64,000 bases of DNA from Diplocarpon mali (taxonomy: Eukaryota; Ascomycota; Leotiomycetes; Helotiales; Drepanopezizaceae): NCBI GenBank assembly GCA_024741835.1, contig JAENRP010000025.1, positions 69,077 to 133,076 on the forward strand, given 5' to 3'. Positions 22,568 through 35,389 of the stretch are shown one piece after another. The translations under genes were made by a program, and so were the position numbers. Below the pieces are notes generated by a model. The model was not told the origin of the DNA. It did no database searches and saw only the letters and a list, made by a program, of their open reading frames with translations. Each line of letters opens with the position of its first letter. Positions within the stretch are counted from its first letter, which is position 1.

Positions 22568-24802
22568 GAATCCACGTCTAACCTTCTCTGTATGCATTCA
22601 AGACTACACTGGCCTATTCCCTTTGTCTAGGTGTCTGCTTCGTATTGCTCAGGGCGCCTTGGAGACCACGAATACCGGAGTTCCGATAACATCCGTGCAC
22701 CAAGATCGAGGGCCACGAAACCGGGCGAGAACCTGCTTGTTCGTATCCCAATAATGCGAGCACCGAGCTTCGTCAGCGTCATGGATTCAAAATTCCATAG
22801 TCGCCAAAGGCCGGACCCGCGTAGAGGCCCGACCCCGAATCCATTGCGCCCGTAGGGCCGGAGCTAGGGCTGTGCGAGTCTACTGAGAAGAAACGCTGAC
22901 GGGATTGTTTTCTGACAGTAGTAGTACTGCATCGCAATCTGGTCACAGGTTCTGGCTCCAGAATCGAGTGTTGTGTTGAAAGGTCTCGAGGCCCTCCTTT
23001 ACCTTGCTTGCCTATCGGACGAACCTCATCAGCCAGTGAAACAGTCCAGTGACTTGGCTTTCCACAGATATGTTGCGTGTAAACGAGGGAGCTGGATGTA
23101 CACTAGCACAAGAGCGAAGAATTCCGTCGGGAGCATTGAATCAATGCACGGAACTGGACGGCCCTGTTTTTGGTAGATCTGGAGAGAGGCTTGGCTGGGT
23201 ACTCATGTGATGGAGGCTGGCTCGAGAACAAAGCTGGAGACATGACAGTTGGCGTCTGGGGGTTGAGGAGGATGAGAGATGGCAGTGCAGGTATCCTGAA
23301 GAGGGTAGTGAAAGTCGTGCTGGCGCATGCCATAGCTGCTGCCTGGTGCGCTGGTCAAGAACTTGGTGGATCTCGAGATATTCCAGAAGTTGAGCTTAGC
23401 AATACAAGACTACGATAATGGCTATTCTGGACAATTTCTCAATGGCCAAGAAAAATCTGGGAGAGCTTTGAAGCGTTGCAGGAGCTCGAGTCTCAAGTGA
23501 CCAGGAATATGATGGCCAGGTTCTGATGTCGCCGCCAAGATGATGTCTCTGAGCAAAAGGAAGACTGGGCCTTTGCACGGCACACTCCAGATTACTATCC
23601 ACTCAATCCTAATACTCCTTGCCCTCCAATTTGAGATCGGTGATGGCGAGGGTGATGCAGAGCATGGTCCTGGCATTTATATCAAGCTTGTGGCCGAAAC
23701 ACGCAGAGGCAGATAAAAGCCGAGAAATACAAGACGGCGAGGGCGAGGGCATCCGGTTTAGATGCAACCATGGTCATTTGCTGGTTTCATTCACTGTTGA
23801 GTCTTGACGAGCCGACGTTGGGTTGGTGTTTGCGGATCAAGGTTGTGTTGTGGTTTCGCAGCGGGAAGCGACAGCGACAGGCTCCGGCGGCCCCTATACC
23901 ACAAGTCAAGGTAAACAAGGTGGTAAGTTTGACACTTGACGTGCAGAAAATTTGCCCAAGCGGCAAGCCCGTCATCACAGTAGCGCCACCAGAGTCAACG
24001 ACATCGCTCTTTGTCGGATCTAGTAGAATTCATCTCACCAACCTTCCGGCCCTTCTCTCAATCGCTTCACTTCCCCGTTTGGATATCGCCATCCGTTATG
24101 CATTTCTCCATAGCACATCGAAAATATCCCCTTCTGCCATCGAAAGCCTGAGTGTTTCGGGTTTTTGCCTCGCCGGTATGAAAGCGAGCTTCGGCTGCAT
24201 GATCGTTGTGCTTTCGCTGATTCGGCTGTAGGTACTCGTTGCAGCCGTCTCCTATTATCCGAGATGTCGAGAACCGCTGTCATCACCATCTCTCTTTTCG
24301 TCTCGCCCATCCTCTGCGGCTCCCACTCACGGGCTCAAATTTAGATCGATCTTCTGCTGGCTGCTGGGCTTGCTCTGTGCCACTTTCCAGATGCACATGG
24401 TGGTCATCCTTGTGTCGTCATTGTTGGCGGCAGCAGAGAATGCTGCCGTTCGCGCCGTATTCCCGTAGCGGAGATCTGCATGATGAGAGCCTGGGAACAC
24501 ATCTATCGTCATGGTGCCGGGGGTATTTCCGTCCAAAGTCTATGGAGGTAGATACCAAGATCGGGCGTAAATCCGGGCGAGCGAAGCCTGCATCGACACG
24601 GGAGAGACTTTGATGTCTTGGGGTTTTTGGGTTGAATTCCCCAGAAGAAATCTAGGTACGCAGGGCCCAGAAGTGATGCGATATGCAAGAACGGCCTGAA
24701 GTGATACCAACAATCTCATTCATCGGACGTTAACTTGCGTGCAATGTCTACAGAACAAAGGGTAGAGCAAAGCAAGAGGTGAGGTGGCCGGAATCATGCT
24801 GA

Positions 24803-24856
24803 TGTAGGTGTAGGTAGGTGGGTAGGTAAGTATGTAGGTAGGTAAGATAGGTAAGT
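24803..24856. repeat. GTAG-type microsatellite
   Basis: This is an imperfect run of GTAGGTAG units with occasional interruptions. It lies about 700 bases upstream of the P450 start codon. Confidence 0.8.
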
Positions 24857-25574
24857 TAGTCGTTAGGTCGACTCTCCTTTCGAAGGGCTTGACAAGCACA
24901 TGTACAACGAAACGACATCGGTGACTTCGCAGGCCGACTTGGAAGTAACTTGGCCCGATACTGATCCCAATACTGATCTTTATCATCATAGCTATAGTTG
25001 CAGATGGCTTTAAAGAAAAGAACAACAAGGAGAAAGTGTTTCCCTCGTTGACCCGCGATCCGTGGGCGCGTCTTTGTAGCTAGACCAAAACATCCCCCGT
25101 GACTCGAGCCTTTCTCTTTCAACAAACAGCTTGATCCTCCATTCAATCATGTCTATGGAGCTGTATCTACGATTCACCCTCCGATTCAAGCATTCGATAC
25201 GAACCAGCTTTGAACTTTCTTGGGGCCAAACGGAGCAGTCTTTATCCACGATTTCTGGCCAAGTGATTCTCTTTCTTCGACCCTACCTCCCGTTCTCTGG
25301 AGGCGCACTTCATATTCACCCTCCGAAGCACACTTGAAATACCGAACAGCTTCGATTTTTTTTGGTGGTCCGAGAAATTACCATTCAATACTCATGGCTA
25401 AATCATACACGACACAACTTACGCTATCTTCTTCTACCACCACTTCATGATTCTGCCTACTGTCTCAGCATCTTCCAAAGCATTCAGAGAAGCTTCTGCA
25501 AGCAACTTCGCAGCCTCTTTTGCATGCAACACCAGAGAATGCTCTCCAGCCCTTGCGCTAGGTTCGAGAAGACT

Positions 25575-27392
25575 ATGTGCGCACAGCAGGTTACCATCGT
25601 TCTTCTCCTGGTGGCCTGGCTCTTCGTGTCCGCTTACCATATCTACCTGAGACTATTCTCCCGCCACTCCCTTCCCGAGTCCCTCCCCTGGGTCGGCGTC
25701 GACGATGGCTTCTTTTCACGTGCCCGGGCCAACATTCGTACCTTTCTCCATACTCGCGATCTGGTTCAGGAGGGCTACTACAAGGTACAGGCAATAAGTA
25801 GCGAAGTTGGGCAGACGCGCTGACTTGACGCAGTATTCAAAGAACAACCTCCCGTTCGTCCTTCCCAACGCGACAACTGGTCCAGAAGTCATCCTTCCCA
25901 TGTCGCATATGAAGTGGCTTCACGAACAACCTGACAACGTTCTCTCCCAGAACGAAGTCAACCGTCAGTTTCTTCAAGCCGACTATACTATGTTGCATCC
26001 GAAAATCATACATGATACGGTTCACGGAGATGTGATCAAAAAAGAACTGACCAAGTATCTTGGTGACTTTACGGAGGGTGTTCAGGAAGAGATTGACTAC
26101 GCATTTAGAAAGACCTGGGGTGTCAATACCAAAGACTGGGTCGAGGTTTCTGCTTATAATACCATGCTGGATATCATCGCTCGGGTCTCTAATCGAGCCC
26201 TTGTTGGCCTTCCATTGTGTAAGTTAAACCTAAGTCACGAGATCCTGAGCTGATGGCCCTTGAAAGGCCGTGATGAGCAGTACATTGGGTATTCTTCAAA
26301 GTTTGCACGTCTGGTCGTCGTCCAGGCAACATTCCTATCGCAAGTTCCGAATCTATTCAAGTTGTAAGCAATCATACACTCACTTATGTTCAAGTTAACA
26401 CCCAAAAGCATTGTAGCTCCCGTCGTCAACAGCTTGGACACTCTGCGGTACCACAAGTGCGCCAAGTATATCATCCCCATCATCAAGCAGAGAAACTCGG
26501 CAGCCCCATGTTGTGAAAAGAAGGTTGGCGACATTGTCCTTTCACTGCCCAATCTAGCTGACATTCAATGTAGAATGACTACGTTCAGTGGTGCATCGAT
26601 CATTCCTACCAGAACAACGACCCAAGTCTGCGCAACCCGGATTTGATCTCGAAGAGACTCTCAGTCCTACAGTTCGCAGGCATCCAATCTTCGGCCATAA
26701 CCCTTACAAATCTTATTCTCGATCTTGGCGCTAGTCCCTTGATCTCGAAATATCTCTCCATCATGCGCGACGAAGTCCGCCTTGAGCTCGCCGCTGAGAA
26801 TGGTGTCTGGTCAAAAGCCGCACTTGCGCGGATGGTCACTCTTGATAGTGCTGCGCGAGAAAGTCTAAGACTATGGGCCTTTGTCAGCAGAGGTGTGATG
26901 AAGCAGGTTATCAAAAAGGAAGGCATCAACCTACCAACCGGCGAGCACCTTTCATATGGCACTAATGTCGGCATTCACAATTACCCCGTACACCACGATG
27001 AAGAGTACTATAAGAACCCGAACTCGTTCGATCCCTTGCGATTCTGCTCTCCTATCGAGCCAGCAAATGGGTGTGGTGAAAATGCGGCACAGAGCGTTCG
27101 GTACAAAGGTACGCCGTTGGTAATGACAACCTCGAAATACCTGGCTTTCTCTCACGGCAAACACTCATGGTAAGCTCACATCGTCACTTCTATTGCAGCA
27201 ATAAACTTACAACTGGATAGCCCAGGTCGATTCTTCGCATCTCAACAACTGAAGCTCGTTCTTGCCTACATCGCAACCAACTACGATATCCAGCCAATCG
27301 ACTTGCGTCCAGAGAATAACTGGCTGGTTGGCAGCCAAGGACCCCCACTCAATGTTCAAGTTCGTATTCGACGCCGTGAAGGGACTGTATAA
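25575..27392 (+). CDS. Cytochrome P450 monooxygenase (membrane-anchored, fungal type)
   Basis: Six exons are inferred: 25575-25784, 25834-26218, 26267-26363, 26409-26523, 26574-27169 and 27221-27392, with introns of 45-51 bp. They join in frame to 524 aa. Residues 6-28 are a hydrophobic anchor, so the enzyme is probably in the endoplasmic reticulum. The I-helix reads AGIQSS (about 304-309), the ExxR motif is ESLR (365-368), and the haem loop is FSHGKHSCPGRFFA, with the Cys codon (about 468) split by the last intron. P450s insert oxygen using a reductase partner; general features recall the ent-kaurene-oxidase-like fungal P450s, but the substrate is unknown. The fourth intron has an atypical GTTGGC donor. 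Alternative starts are ATG 25539 (12 residues longer) and 25524. It has no close neighbour gene. Confidence 0.9.
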
Positions 27393-30300
27393 AGATATAT
27401 TATCTTGACACTTCCTCCTGGCATGCGTTCGATTTTGTCAAGGCCAAAAAAAGTCTACCGCCTTTTCGATTGCAACGATGTACATGCATATGATAATTGG
27501 TTGTCTCTAGATATCCCTTGATTTCGTAGAGCGATCACAGATTTTGACCGCTTCAGGCTATTGCATAGACATTGCTCGTCAAATTCTCATCTGGATGGAG
27601 ATTTTTCACACGGAGAACGATTTCAATTCCCTACGAGCGACTCACTCACCTTTCTCCCTTTGGATGAGGACAAATGGTACTATTGGCAAGTCAATGGTCG
27701 TTGTAATTTCGCATCACATGTCGCTCATGCTGCAAATTTCGCTTTCTGCAACACTACCGGGTTCACTTTGGTCGGTTGAGATTTTTGAGATTGTCCTCAT
27801 ATACTCTCTACAGTAACGGATTTCATGCACCGCTTTTTTTTCTTCAGACTTGCGTGTTTCTTGGGAGGAGAGGTGCTGGGCGAGTTCTTGGGGAAATTTC
27901 CGCATTGGAGTTGGAGAGAAAAAAGCGCTTGGCACGTGTACGATAGTGATGGACAAAAGTTACATGCAAAGGTTTCCTGGGAACGCTTATATCGTATTAT
28001 GGAATTGTCTCGGAGCAGTGTGCTGTCTTCTGCTCTTTGGGGGTACAAGGTTTGATCCAAGTCGTAGTACTGGGTTCCTTGCTGCTCGTGAAGCCAACCA
28101 TCCATGAAAGTGTATATTCTGCACTATAATGCCGCAGTATATTGACAACGTTACGCATCCGAATTCAAAGTTCCATGTCGGTGATGCAGGAGAGATGTTT
28201 GATTAAGACTTTTGATTGATTCACTTTGAAGACACACTTTGCGTTCTGTACTTACTACGAATTATCTCAAATTTAGGCTAGGTTTTACTTTATATTATGA
28301 GATTTAATTTCTTCTAAGGATGATGAGGGTGGGAGCTAATCTAATGTAGACCACCTTTTGTTTAATTTGATACATAGAGTGGGTGAGTGTTGTGTGGTGC
28401 TCTAAAGTTTCTTAATTTATAGAAATATCCAGGTAATTATACACGTTGAAAGAATCAAATATTGAGATTTGAAGGTTTAATATAGAGCAGAGAATAGACT
28501 ATTGGGAATCGACAGAGTACTGTAAAGTTTAACAGAGTAGTAATATTCTTTTAAAAGAAACTCATGTTCGTAATGTTGTCTCGAGGGAAATAATATCTGT
28601 CAAAAAAAACTCGGGTAATCTTATAAACAACATACTCCAAGACGTGATTCACATGCAGGTGCAATATATCCAGTAATCTCTACTTTTGATAAATTATAAT
28701 ACTAGTCCAAGAAACAGAGGCAGAGCCAGGCTCCAGGCTCTGTATTTCTAAGTCTTGCTATGGACCTGCGTCTCTTTATTTTAGATGCAGGTCAATTGTT
28801 ATAGGTTGCGGAAAATCAAACTACAAAGGATTTTATATCCCAGTAAAAAGATTAAGAACACTCCTGTGATGGAGGCCTTATCTTTATCTACACTATTCCT
28901 AAGTTCACATAACACGCAAAGAAGGGGACAACCCTGTCTTATCTCATCTTACTGCTTGTCACAGCTGGGGATTATGCGCAAGTGGGTAAGTAGCCTGGTA
29001 TCCAAGATTCCAAAGCCTGTGCGTATCGCAAGCAGAATACCTGGACGGGGAAAAGATAAAACTGTTGGCTTCTAATTATGGGTAAGACAACTGGTATGTC
29101 TGTTTACGCAGCGAGGGTTTCAAGGCTCGAATTCACATTCACCAGAATCATCCCAGCGACTACAGTTGTGGAGATATAGCTCTCATCGGGTTTAAATATT
29201 TACCAAAGGGGGGTCCATATCAGAGATTGGAAACCCGCGGCGGCAGAAGGGGCTTGTGTTCTGCATTTCGGGTGCGCAGCAGGAAAGTGTAGAGTTCAGA
29301 GGGACTCGGTTCATTTTCAACATGGAATCTACATATCGAGTATTTCCTTTTTCTTCAGCGAGCTGTGGTTAGTAATACACTCACCTAACTACCTTTCATA
29401 CTTATAATCATCACTCTGCATAATCGCACAATGTGAAATGTTCATTTTCAGTCGAAGATATTTCTCAGATGCAGAAGATCCAAATGCTTCTTTAGCCAAA
29501 CCCTGCTGCCATGACAAGAAACAGCCAGCAAAATTTGCGCTTCTCTTGTTCTCCCCATCTCGATATCTCAGTCTGCGGGGGTACTACTCGATCTCAGCAA
29601 AGATGTCTGTGCTTCGAGTCTTGGTCTCGGGTCAGGAGGAAGGAATATACAACCCTAAAAAAATCGAGATCTTGGTGGCGCCGTGGAGAAAGAAGTCTCT
29701 TATTCTCTCTAACCTACCACTTCATAACCGGGGAATCACGGATAACTGGTAGCTAGCCTTTTGCAAAGTTCGTGCGAACGGTCGAGGATAACGCGCTGGC
29801 ATCCTCTACGTACTCTGAATATACTAATCATACACATGACTGCAACAAGACCAAGACGAAGTTTTGGTGCTTGGATTCTGGGACCTGCTCCGAGGGAGTA
29901 GAACTGGCGACAGAGAGACATTTTGGCGATTTATGGTTTGGAACTCGTTCCCTTCAATCCTCTTGGTTTCTTCTCCAGGTATCTTTCAATTTATTCTGCG
30001 GCAGCAACCCCCATACCGCGTCATTTTCTCGTAGCCCAAGTAATTGGCTGTATAGTATGTACCCTGTACTCAATGTATCCTCGCCGAGGTGTTTAAATAC
30101 GCAACGCAACAGCAGAGCGGGTTGCTTTGTTACCGCGACTGCGTGGAGTCAATATTTACGAGGTTACTATCTGCACATCAGCGGAACGAAAGTCTACGTA
30201 ATGTCATACTCAAGTTCTAGTAAGCCTTGATAGCTAAGAAAGCGTCGTAGATATGTACATCGCTGCCCGTAGAAATGATAGCAAATCGCACGGGACATTC

Positions 30301-33300
30301 CACCTGTTTCTTCCCGGCTCAACTGGGACTGTTGCCTTCGAGAATGGATAAATATCGAGTCAAATACCCTTCTGGAATTTCCCTTGCGACCGGTGCCATG
30401 ATTTTTTCCCCCGAATCTAAACCTTCACCTAGCCGCCCTCGGCCTCGGAATCGTTAACAAGGCTCCCAAATGCTTCGGTTGTAATTGATCAAGTAACAGC
30501 AACGAGAAAAGATTGAATAGCAGGGGGGAAGTTCAATGGCGGCCCAGCGCTGCTCGCGTAGAGGGAACCGCATCGACTCCAGGCACAGGTGTAGAAACTC
30601 CTGCCTTGATCGACCATGATGCTGCGCCGACAAAATTGACATATCTCGAGTCAGTAAGGACCCCTTTCTTGAAGAGAAAATACGACTATAAAGCCAGTGT
30701 TTCTACCGGATCATTGAATACGTGGTCTAATAGGTATAGAGGGTATGCCTATCCGAATAGTCCTCTAACTAGATAGCAGAGGAAATCCCAGGGAACATAA
30801 TTAAATGGCCATGAACCCAGCGTTGACGCGGAAGCAATCTGGCTATATTAATAACTCAGTAAACTTATGGAATTAGCAGCCATATTGAAAATTATGAGAT
30901 CCCATTATCTCGTTTGAGCGTTGCGACAATTGACACATGCACGAGACGAGGCAAATAGACGGGGTTTCTCACTTCTCTACAAGCAGCAAAAGACGCGCGT
31001 GAGCTAGGCTGATTGCGGAAATCAGGGCCGAAGACCTACGCCAGAAGAGCCTCGGCAGAAGAGCTTGTACTAAGCATTTGAGACATGCTTCAAAGCTCTC
31101 GAAAGCGTATCTGTAAAGCTTTTCCAAAGGTTTATTCAAAAGTAAGGATAGTAGGTAAGAGGAAGCGGGAAGACCTAATGAGTCAAGACTAATAAGCACG
31201 TAGGATAAGGATGTAGGATTAGCTGTATTGAGCAGAGGAAGAGAAAGGGGGAAAAGGAACGGCTATGCCCAGAACTACTTCAGTAGATGAGAGATTGGAG
31301 TCACTGTAATATCTGGACTAGGTATGCTAAATAAGCAACTACCAGAGTAACTTTAGAGCAACGGTATTGGGAGATCGACTCCTTGGATTTCATTTCAAGG
31401 GACTTTTGATTATCAACGCATCATTGACTTTTAAGTTTGACTTTAATCAAAAGTTGTAGAAGCAGTAGATTATGAAATCACAGCTGGTTCAGTTATTGTT
31501 CACTGGATCTGATTGCCAGACTTTACTGTTTCTTCCCTTAATCTTTAGAGCCAACACTATTTCATTCTCCCACGTATTACATCAAAACAAATTTTACCAC
31601 TCAATCGTTACCCAATATTAACCAAAATTTTTCTTAAAAAAGTAAAAGTTGTTTAAGAATCAAGAACTAATGAAAGTATGGATCAAGTTTATAGTCGACA
31701 TTAGATTATTACTATATAAGCATGTAAAGCAATCGCAACTGTCAAATTGCTGCTTTTATAGCCAAATTGGGCCAAGTTTAACTATAAATGTTTTCGGGGC
31801 TATCTAAATTTTATGCATATGTAAATATTAATATAAAGCATTGATATCATGTGCATATTGATAGGAATAACTTAAAGTTACAAAATCAAATAGTTTAACA
31901 AGGTATTTTGTTAGTAGAACGTATAAAACGCTTTATTTTGGTGTGAAATGGGCAACTGACTAATACCAGCTGCTATTACTGTATACTTCTGTTCTATCAT
32001 GAACATTACCTGATACAAAGTAAAAACTGGTTGAGAACTGACCCCTTTCTGCGTTTAATGGAATCCATCATTCCGACTTTTATTGAACTACAGTTGGATC
32101 AAACAGGCGATGAGCGATAAGCTCCTGCTCTTCAAATGTTGATCATATTTTCCCCTTTCTCGCTACTGAGCAGAATTGGGATATGCATCTAATATACCCC
32201 TTGCTCCAAGCTTAAAGACGTAGTACGACTATACTAGGCTTTATTAGCAACAGTCGACTTGAAGCACGTCTCCCACCTCTTCCAAATTTTTTTAATCTTT
32301 TTATTTCCAAGGCTCTGTTAAGAACAATCACGAAGCATCTTAATCTGATGATGACTTTTTCCATAGCCGTAGGGCGCTAAAGTTTCGCTTAAACGCTGCT
32401 CTCCTACTAGGAGCCCAAGACGAAAGCAAATGCCAAGTAATTAAAGAACCCACCTACTCTATTCAAAATAGCTTCGGCTACCCTCTTTATGGGTTTTTCG
32501 TGATTCGAATTACAGAGGTCAATTATGAGTCTGATACATCCCCAATTTTCTATAACTCACTATAACCTAGTTGGGTTTTGTAGCTGTCGGCTGTTAGCCG
32601 AGGTATGCTGACAAAACAAGTAGAAAAGAGGTTCGAGCAGACCTAGACCGCCTGTCAACTCGGCATCCAAGCTGCAGGTGACCCATTCGGCGACACCTTC
32701 CTGCTAGTAGATACCTAGGCAGACTTGGAGGGTTTGGGAACTTCACCATTAATCTTGGCCTGGGCTGGAGCTCGGAATTGGACAAGTTCTTGCGACCAAA
32801 ACTAATTCGTATAGCACGCTCCACGGCCTTCTGCCTGTTTCAGCTTAAGCTGAGTTGGAAAAACTCACTTATCGCCATTGAAGTTCAGCTACCCCAGACC
32901 GTCCACTGTAGCGGTCTAAGCTGACTCTAATATTAGCACAACTGGTCTTAACTTCGTCTCACGCCAAACATATCCCGAACGAGAGTCATTCCATAGAGAG
33001 GGTGAGAGTGGACTCCAGAGAGTCAAATCTTCTTTCATGCGGGCTTTGTTTGGCTGGCGAAAACGTAGATCCCAGTCGCAAAACCTTCTATTTAGTGTAG
33101 CCTAAGCTTCTGTACATTACCCGACAGCTTCTATGTAGTAAGATTACATCCAGGGGCAGGATACCATATGGCACCAAGAGATGAACTCTACCTCTCGCTT
33201 GTTCACGTCCGGCTTCAAACTTCCATTCCTAATACTCGCTGTTGTTCTGATGGGCGGTAGACGTGGCACATCTGTTTGTTATAACACCTCTGACGAAACA

Positions 33301-34987
33301 GTAACAAAACATCTTACCAGGATCAAAGGCCTATATTTGCAGCCTATGAGGCCAAGTGAGAAGTCCGGTGTTCAATGCTCTGGTGCATCTTATTTTAATT
33401 CAATCTTGGCATGCGGAGTAGTTTGAACGCTGATCATTCGCATAAACTATCGCCAGGTCGCTTTGCTTAAGCCCTTCTTGCTCGAGCCGCTTACAAGGTT
33501 CAGGCATCGAGTGCTCGTCTCAGGTGACTCGGATCAGGAATTCCCAGCAAATTGGTCTGAGACTGGCATTGACGCTGACTTTTGTTTTAAAAAAAAATCC
33601 CGTATTATAGTTTCTCGCTTGGTGTTCTTGACCGCGTGATTGGCGTGCAGATCAAGAACCTGTCCGGCTCGAAGATTTACTGCAACTTTCCGAGAAATAT
33701 AGCCTAATTAGGTCCACAATAGACTTACCACTCCTGATAATTATAAGCAGCCGAACAGCCAAACATCAAAAAGTAAGCATCAGATCTACATGTCAATCAA
33801 CAAGTTCCTCTGCGCACTTCTGAGAGGGCTCTGTACTTTCGAAAACCCCGACTTTTCGACGTGTAAACTTATACTATCCTCTATATGGCGATAGGTAAGC
33901 CCATAACTACGCTTATCATAATATCTTTCCGTGCTTTTGCATCAACTGATCGAGCCCTAAAATTCTGAGACATAGGTCGAATGATTTGAAATAAAGTAGG
34001 AAAGAGTCGTCGTTGCGACGTGTTTTAACACCCCAAGGAAAGGAAGCCAGGGTAACCAATTCCGAGGCTATATTTTAGACCGAAACTACCTATAGATTTA
34101 TAGCATGGACGAGTTTCTTGGTGCAATTGCAAGCCAGTTTTGCACCCTTACATGTTATGGTTGGGGCCACGCTAGAGCAGAATCACTGCTCTATTTCGCA
34201 ACTGCCGGGAGAAGCTAGTGGTTTCGCGACGGCGCAAGAAATTCGTCAAGTTCTCGTACTGACAGAGCCTAAGGTAGCTTCGGAGGAACCGCTCCGGGGA
34301 TGCTGAGTCACTGGGATGTACATTCGTTCCATCTTATGAACTATCATGCACTAATCGAATGGTCAAGAACGGCCGTCTGTACCAAGGAGTTAGGGCATTC
34401 ATACTAGGAGCTCAAACATCACGACTTGCTCACCTAGGAAATCCATCATGTAAAGAAAGCCCCTGGGAAAGTCAGATGCCAAACCTCGGGCGTAAGAACT
34501 CAGAATCCACGCGTTTTTATTTTGGATTAGCTTACTCGAATTGACTATCGAATCTTTGGCCCCTCCCCAAAATTCACATTCTTCGCTATCCAAAGTCAAG
34601 AAGCCGTAGATTCCAGCTTGCGAGCCGTATTACAGTGACGCATCGCAGACTCAATGAGCCTTTGAGGAAGCTTCCTCGGCATTTGAAATACCATTTTCAT
34701 CGTTAGTTACCATCCAGGCCCATCCTACCGCTCTGCTTAAGCTAGCTCCACATCAATGCTGCAAAGACTTTGTCTAGATTTAGGAAGTACAGATGTCAGA
34801 GATTACGTTCTCTACTGGTAGAATGAATATCAAACCCTGATGCCAGCAAGACTCCAGAAGAACACTCGGACTGATGTCAGCACTAGTCGGGCTGGTCAAA
34901 CCAATCGGGACAGTGGCTTCGGTTCTATCGTGAGTTCTTCGCAAGAAAGAAAGAGGGAGAGATGCCTGCTTCCAGTTGTCCGGCGGC
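27393..34987. other. Gene desert of 7.6 kb
   Basis: No coding region could be supported on either strand. Composition becomes AT-rich from about 28200, with 31400-32200 being the richest in A and T, but without the clear TA saturation of the retroelement block. Open frames are short and lack motifs. The first few hundred bases should include the 3' untranslated region of the P450 gene. A pair of hairpins at 28721-28793 is listed separately. Confidence 0.45.
28721..28793. repeat. Two adjacent hairpins
   Basis: CAGAGCC (28721-28727) pairs with GGCTCTG (28736-28742) around an 8-base loop. GACCTGC (28763-28769) pairs with GCAGGTC (28787-28793). They stand in otherwise AT-rich sequence. They could be remnants of a small transposon or simply chance palindromes. 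Confidence 0.4.
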
Positions 34988-34993
34988 TATAAA
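34988..34993 (+). promoter_or_regulatory. TATA box of the cysteine-rich protein gene
   Basis: TATAAA lies 141 bases before the ATG at 35129. The sequence between them is a C/T/A-rich leader almost free of G, as in strongly expressed fungal genes. Confidence 0.6.
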
Positions 34994-35128
34994 GCTGACC
35001 TCTTGCCCTCATTCTGGATTTCTCTCATCATCCACCACACTCACTATCAACATCATACTCATTCTTTCCATATCACACTCATTTACCCAACTCAAGCTCT
35101 TTCAAGCATCTTTATCAACATCTTCAAT

Positions 35129-35389
35129 ATGCAGTACTCTACTCTCATCAACATCTTCGTCGCTGCCACTTTCTTCGTGGCCGGTGGAAATGCTTGGTGC
35201 GAGCAGGCTCACCGCAATGAGGACTGCTGCTACAGCAGCGAGCGTGCCAAGGACAGACAGGATGAGCTGCGATGGAACGGACAGGTCAGACTTTCTTCGG
35301 GGACCATTTGCAACGCGAAGGTCCAATCCACCTGTGGTGCCGACTGCTGCTCCCAATCTACCGGATGGGGAATTGGTTGCCCCAAGTAA
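35129..35389 (+). CDS. Small secreted cysteine-rich protein, 86 aa
   Basis: The ATG at 35129 begins a 22-residue signal peptide (hydrophobic core about 5-20). The start is chosen because the signal peptide begins there and a TATA box and pyrimidine-rich leader precede it; an in-frame ATG at 34976 would lie upstream of the TATA box. The mature part is about 63 residues, polar and charged, with eight Cys at 24, 33, 34, 61, 69, 73, 74 and 84, that is C-CC-C-C-CC-C. This is the Cys order of hydrophobins, but the mature chain lacks their hydrophobic loops and the C5-CC gap is only three residues. It is probably disulfide-rich and extracellular, perhaps effector-like or antimicrobial. No homologue is recognised. 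The stop overlaps a good GTAAGC donor, so a 3' intron (to about 35468) that extends the protein cannot be excluded. Confidence 0.72.
   Translation: MQYSTLINIFVAATFFVAGGNAWCEQAHRNEDCCYSSERAKDRQDELRWNGQVRLSSGTICNAKVQSTCGADCCSQSTGWGIGCPK

Larger units (their letters stand above)
18593..25574. other. Seven-kilobase stretch without a supported gene
   Basis: Base composition returns to normal immediately after the gypsy LTR. The open frames here (up to about 150 codons) lack recognisable domains and usually overlap one another on several frames. It contains three simple or tandem repeats listed separately. A short ORF at 24264-24341 has a signal-peptide-like start but stops after 26 residues. The last part is probably the upstream region of the P450 gene. 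Confidence 0.45.

Noticed and set aside
23103..24310. Multi-exon gene upstream of the P450
   Set aside because: Open frames occur on both strands with similar length and none shows a domain or consistent splice pattern.
24239..24613. Small secreted protein starting at ATG 24264
   Set aside because: The signal-peptide-like start stops after 26 residues, and no convincing splice to the following open frame was found.
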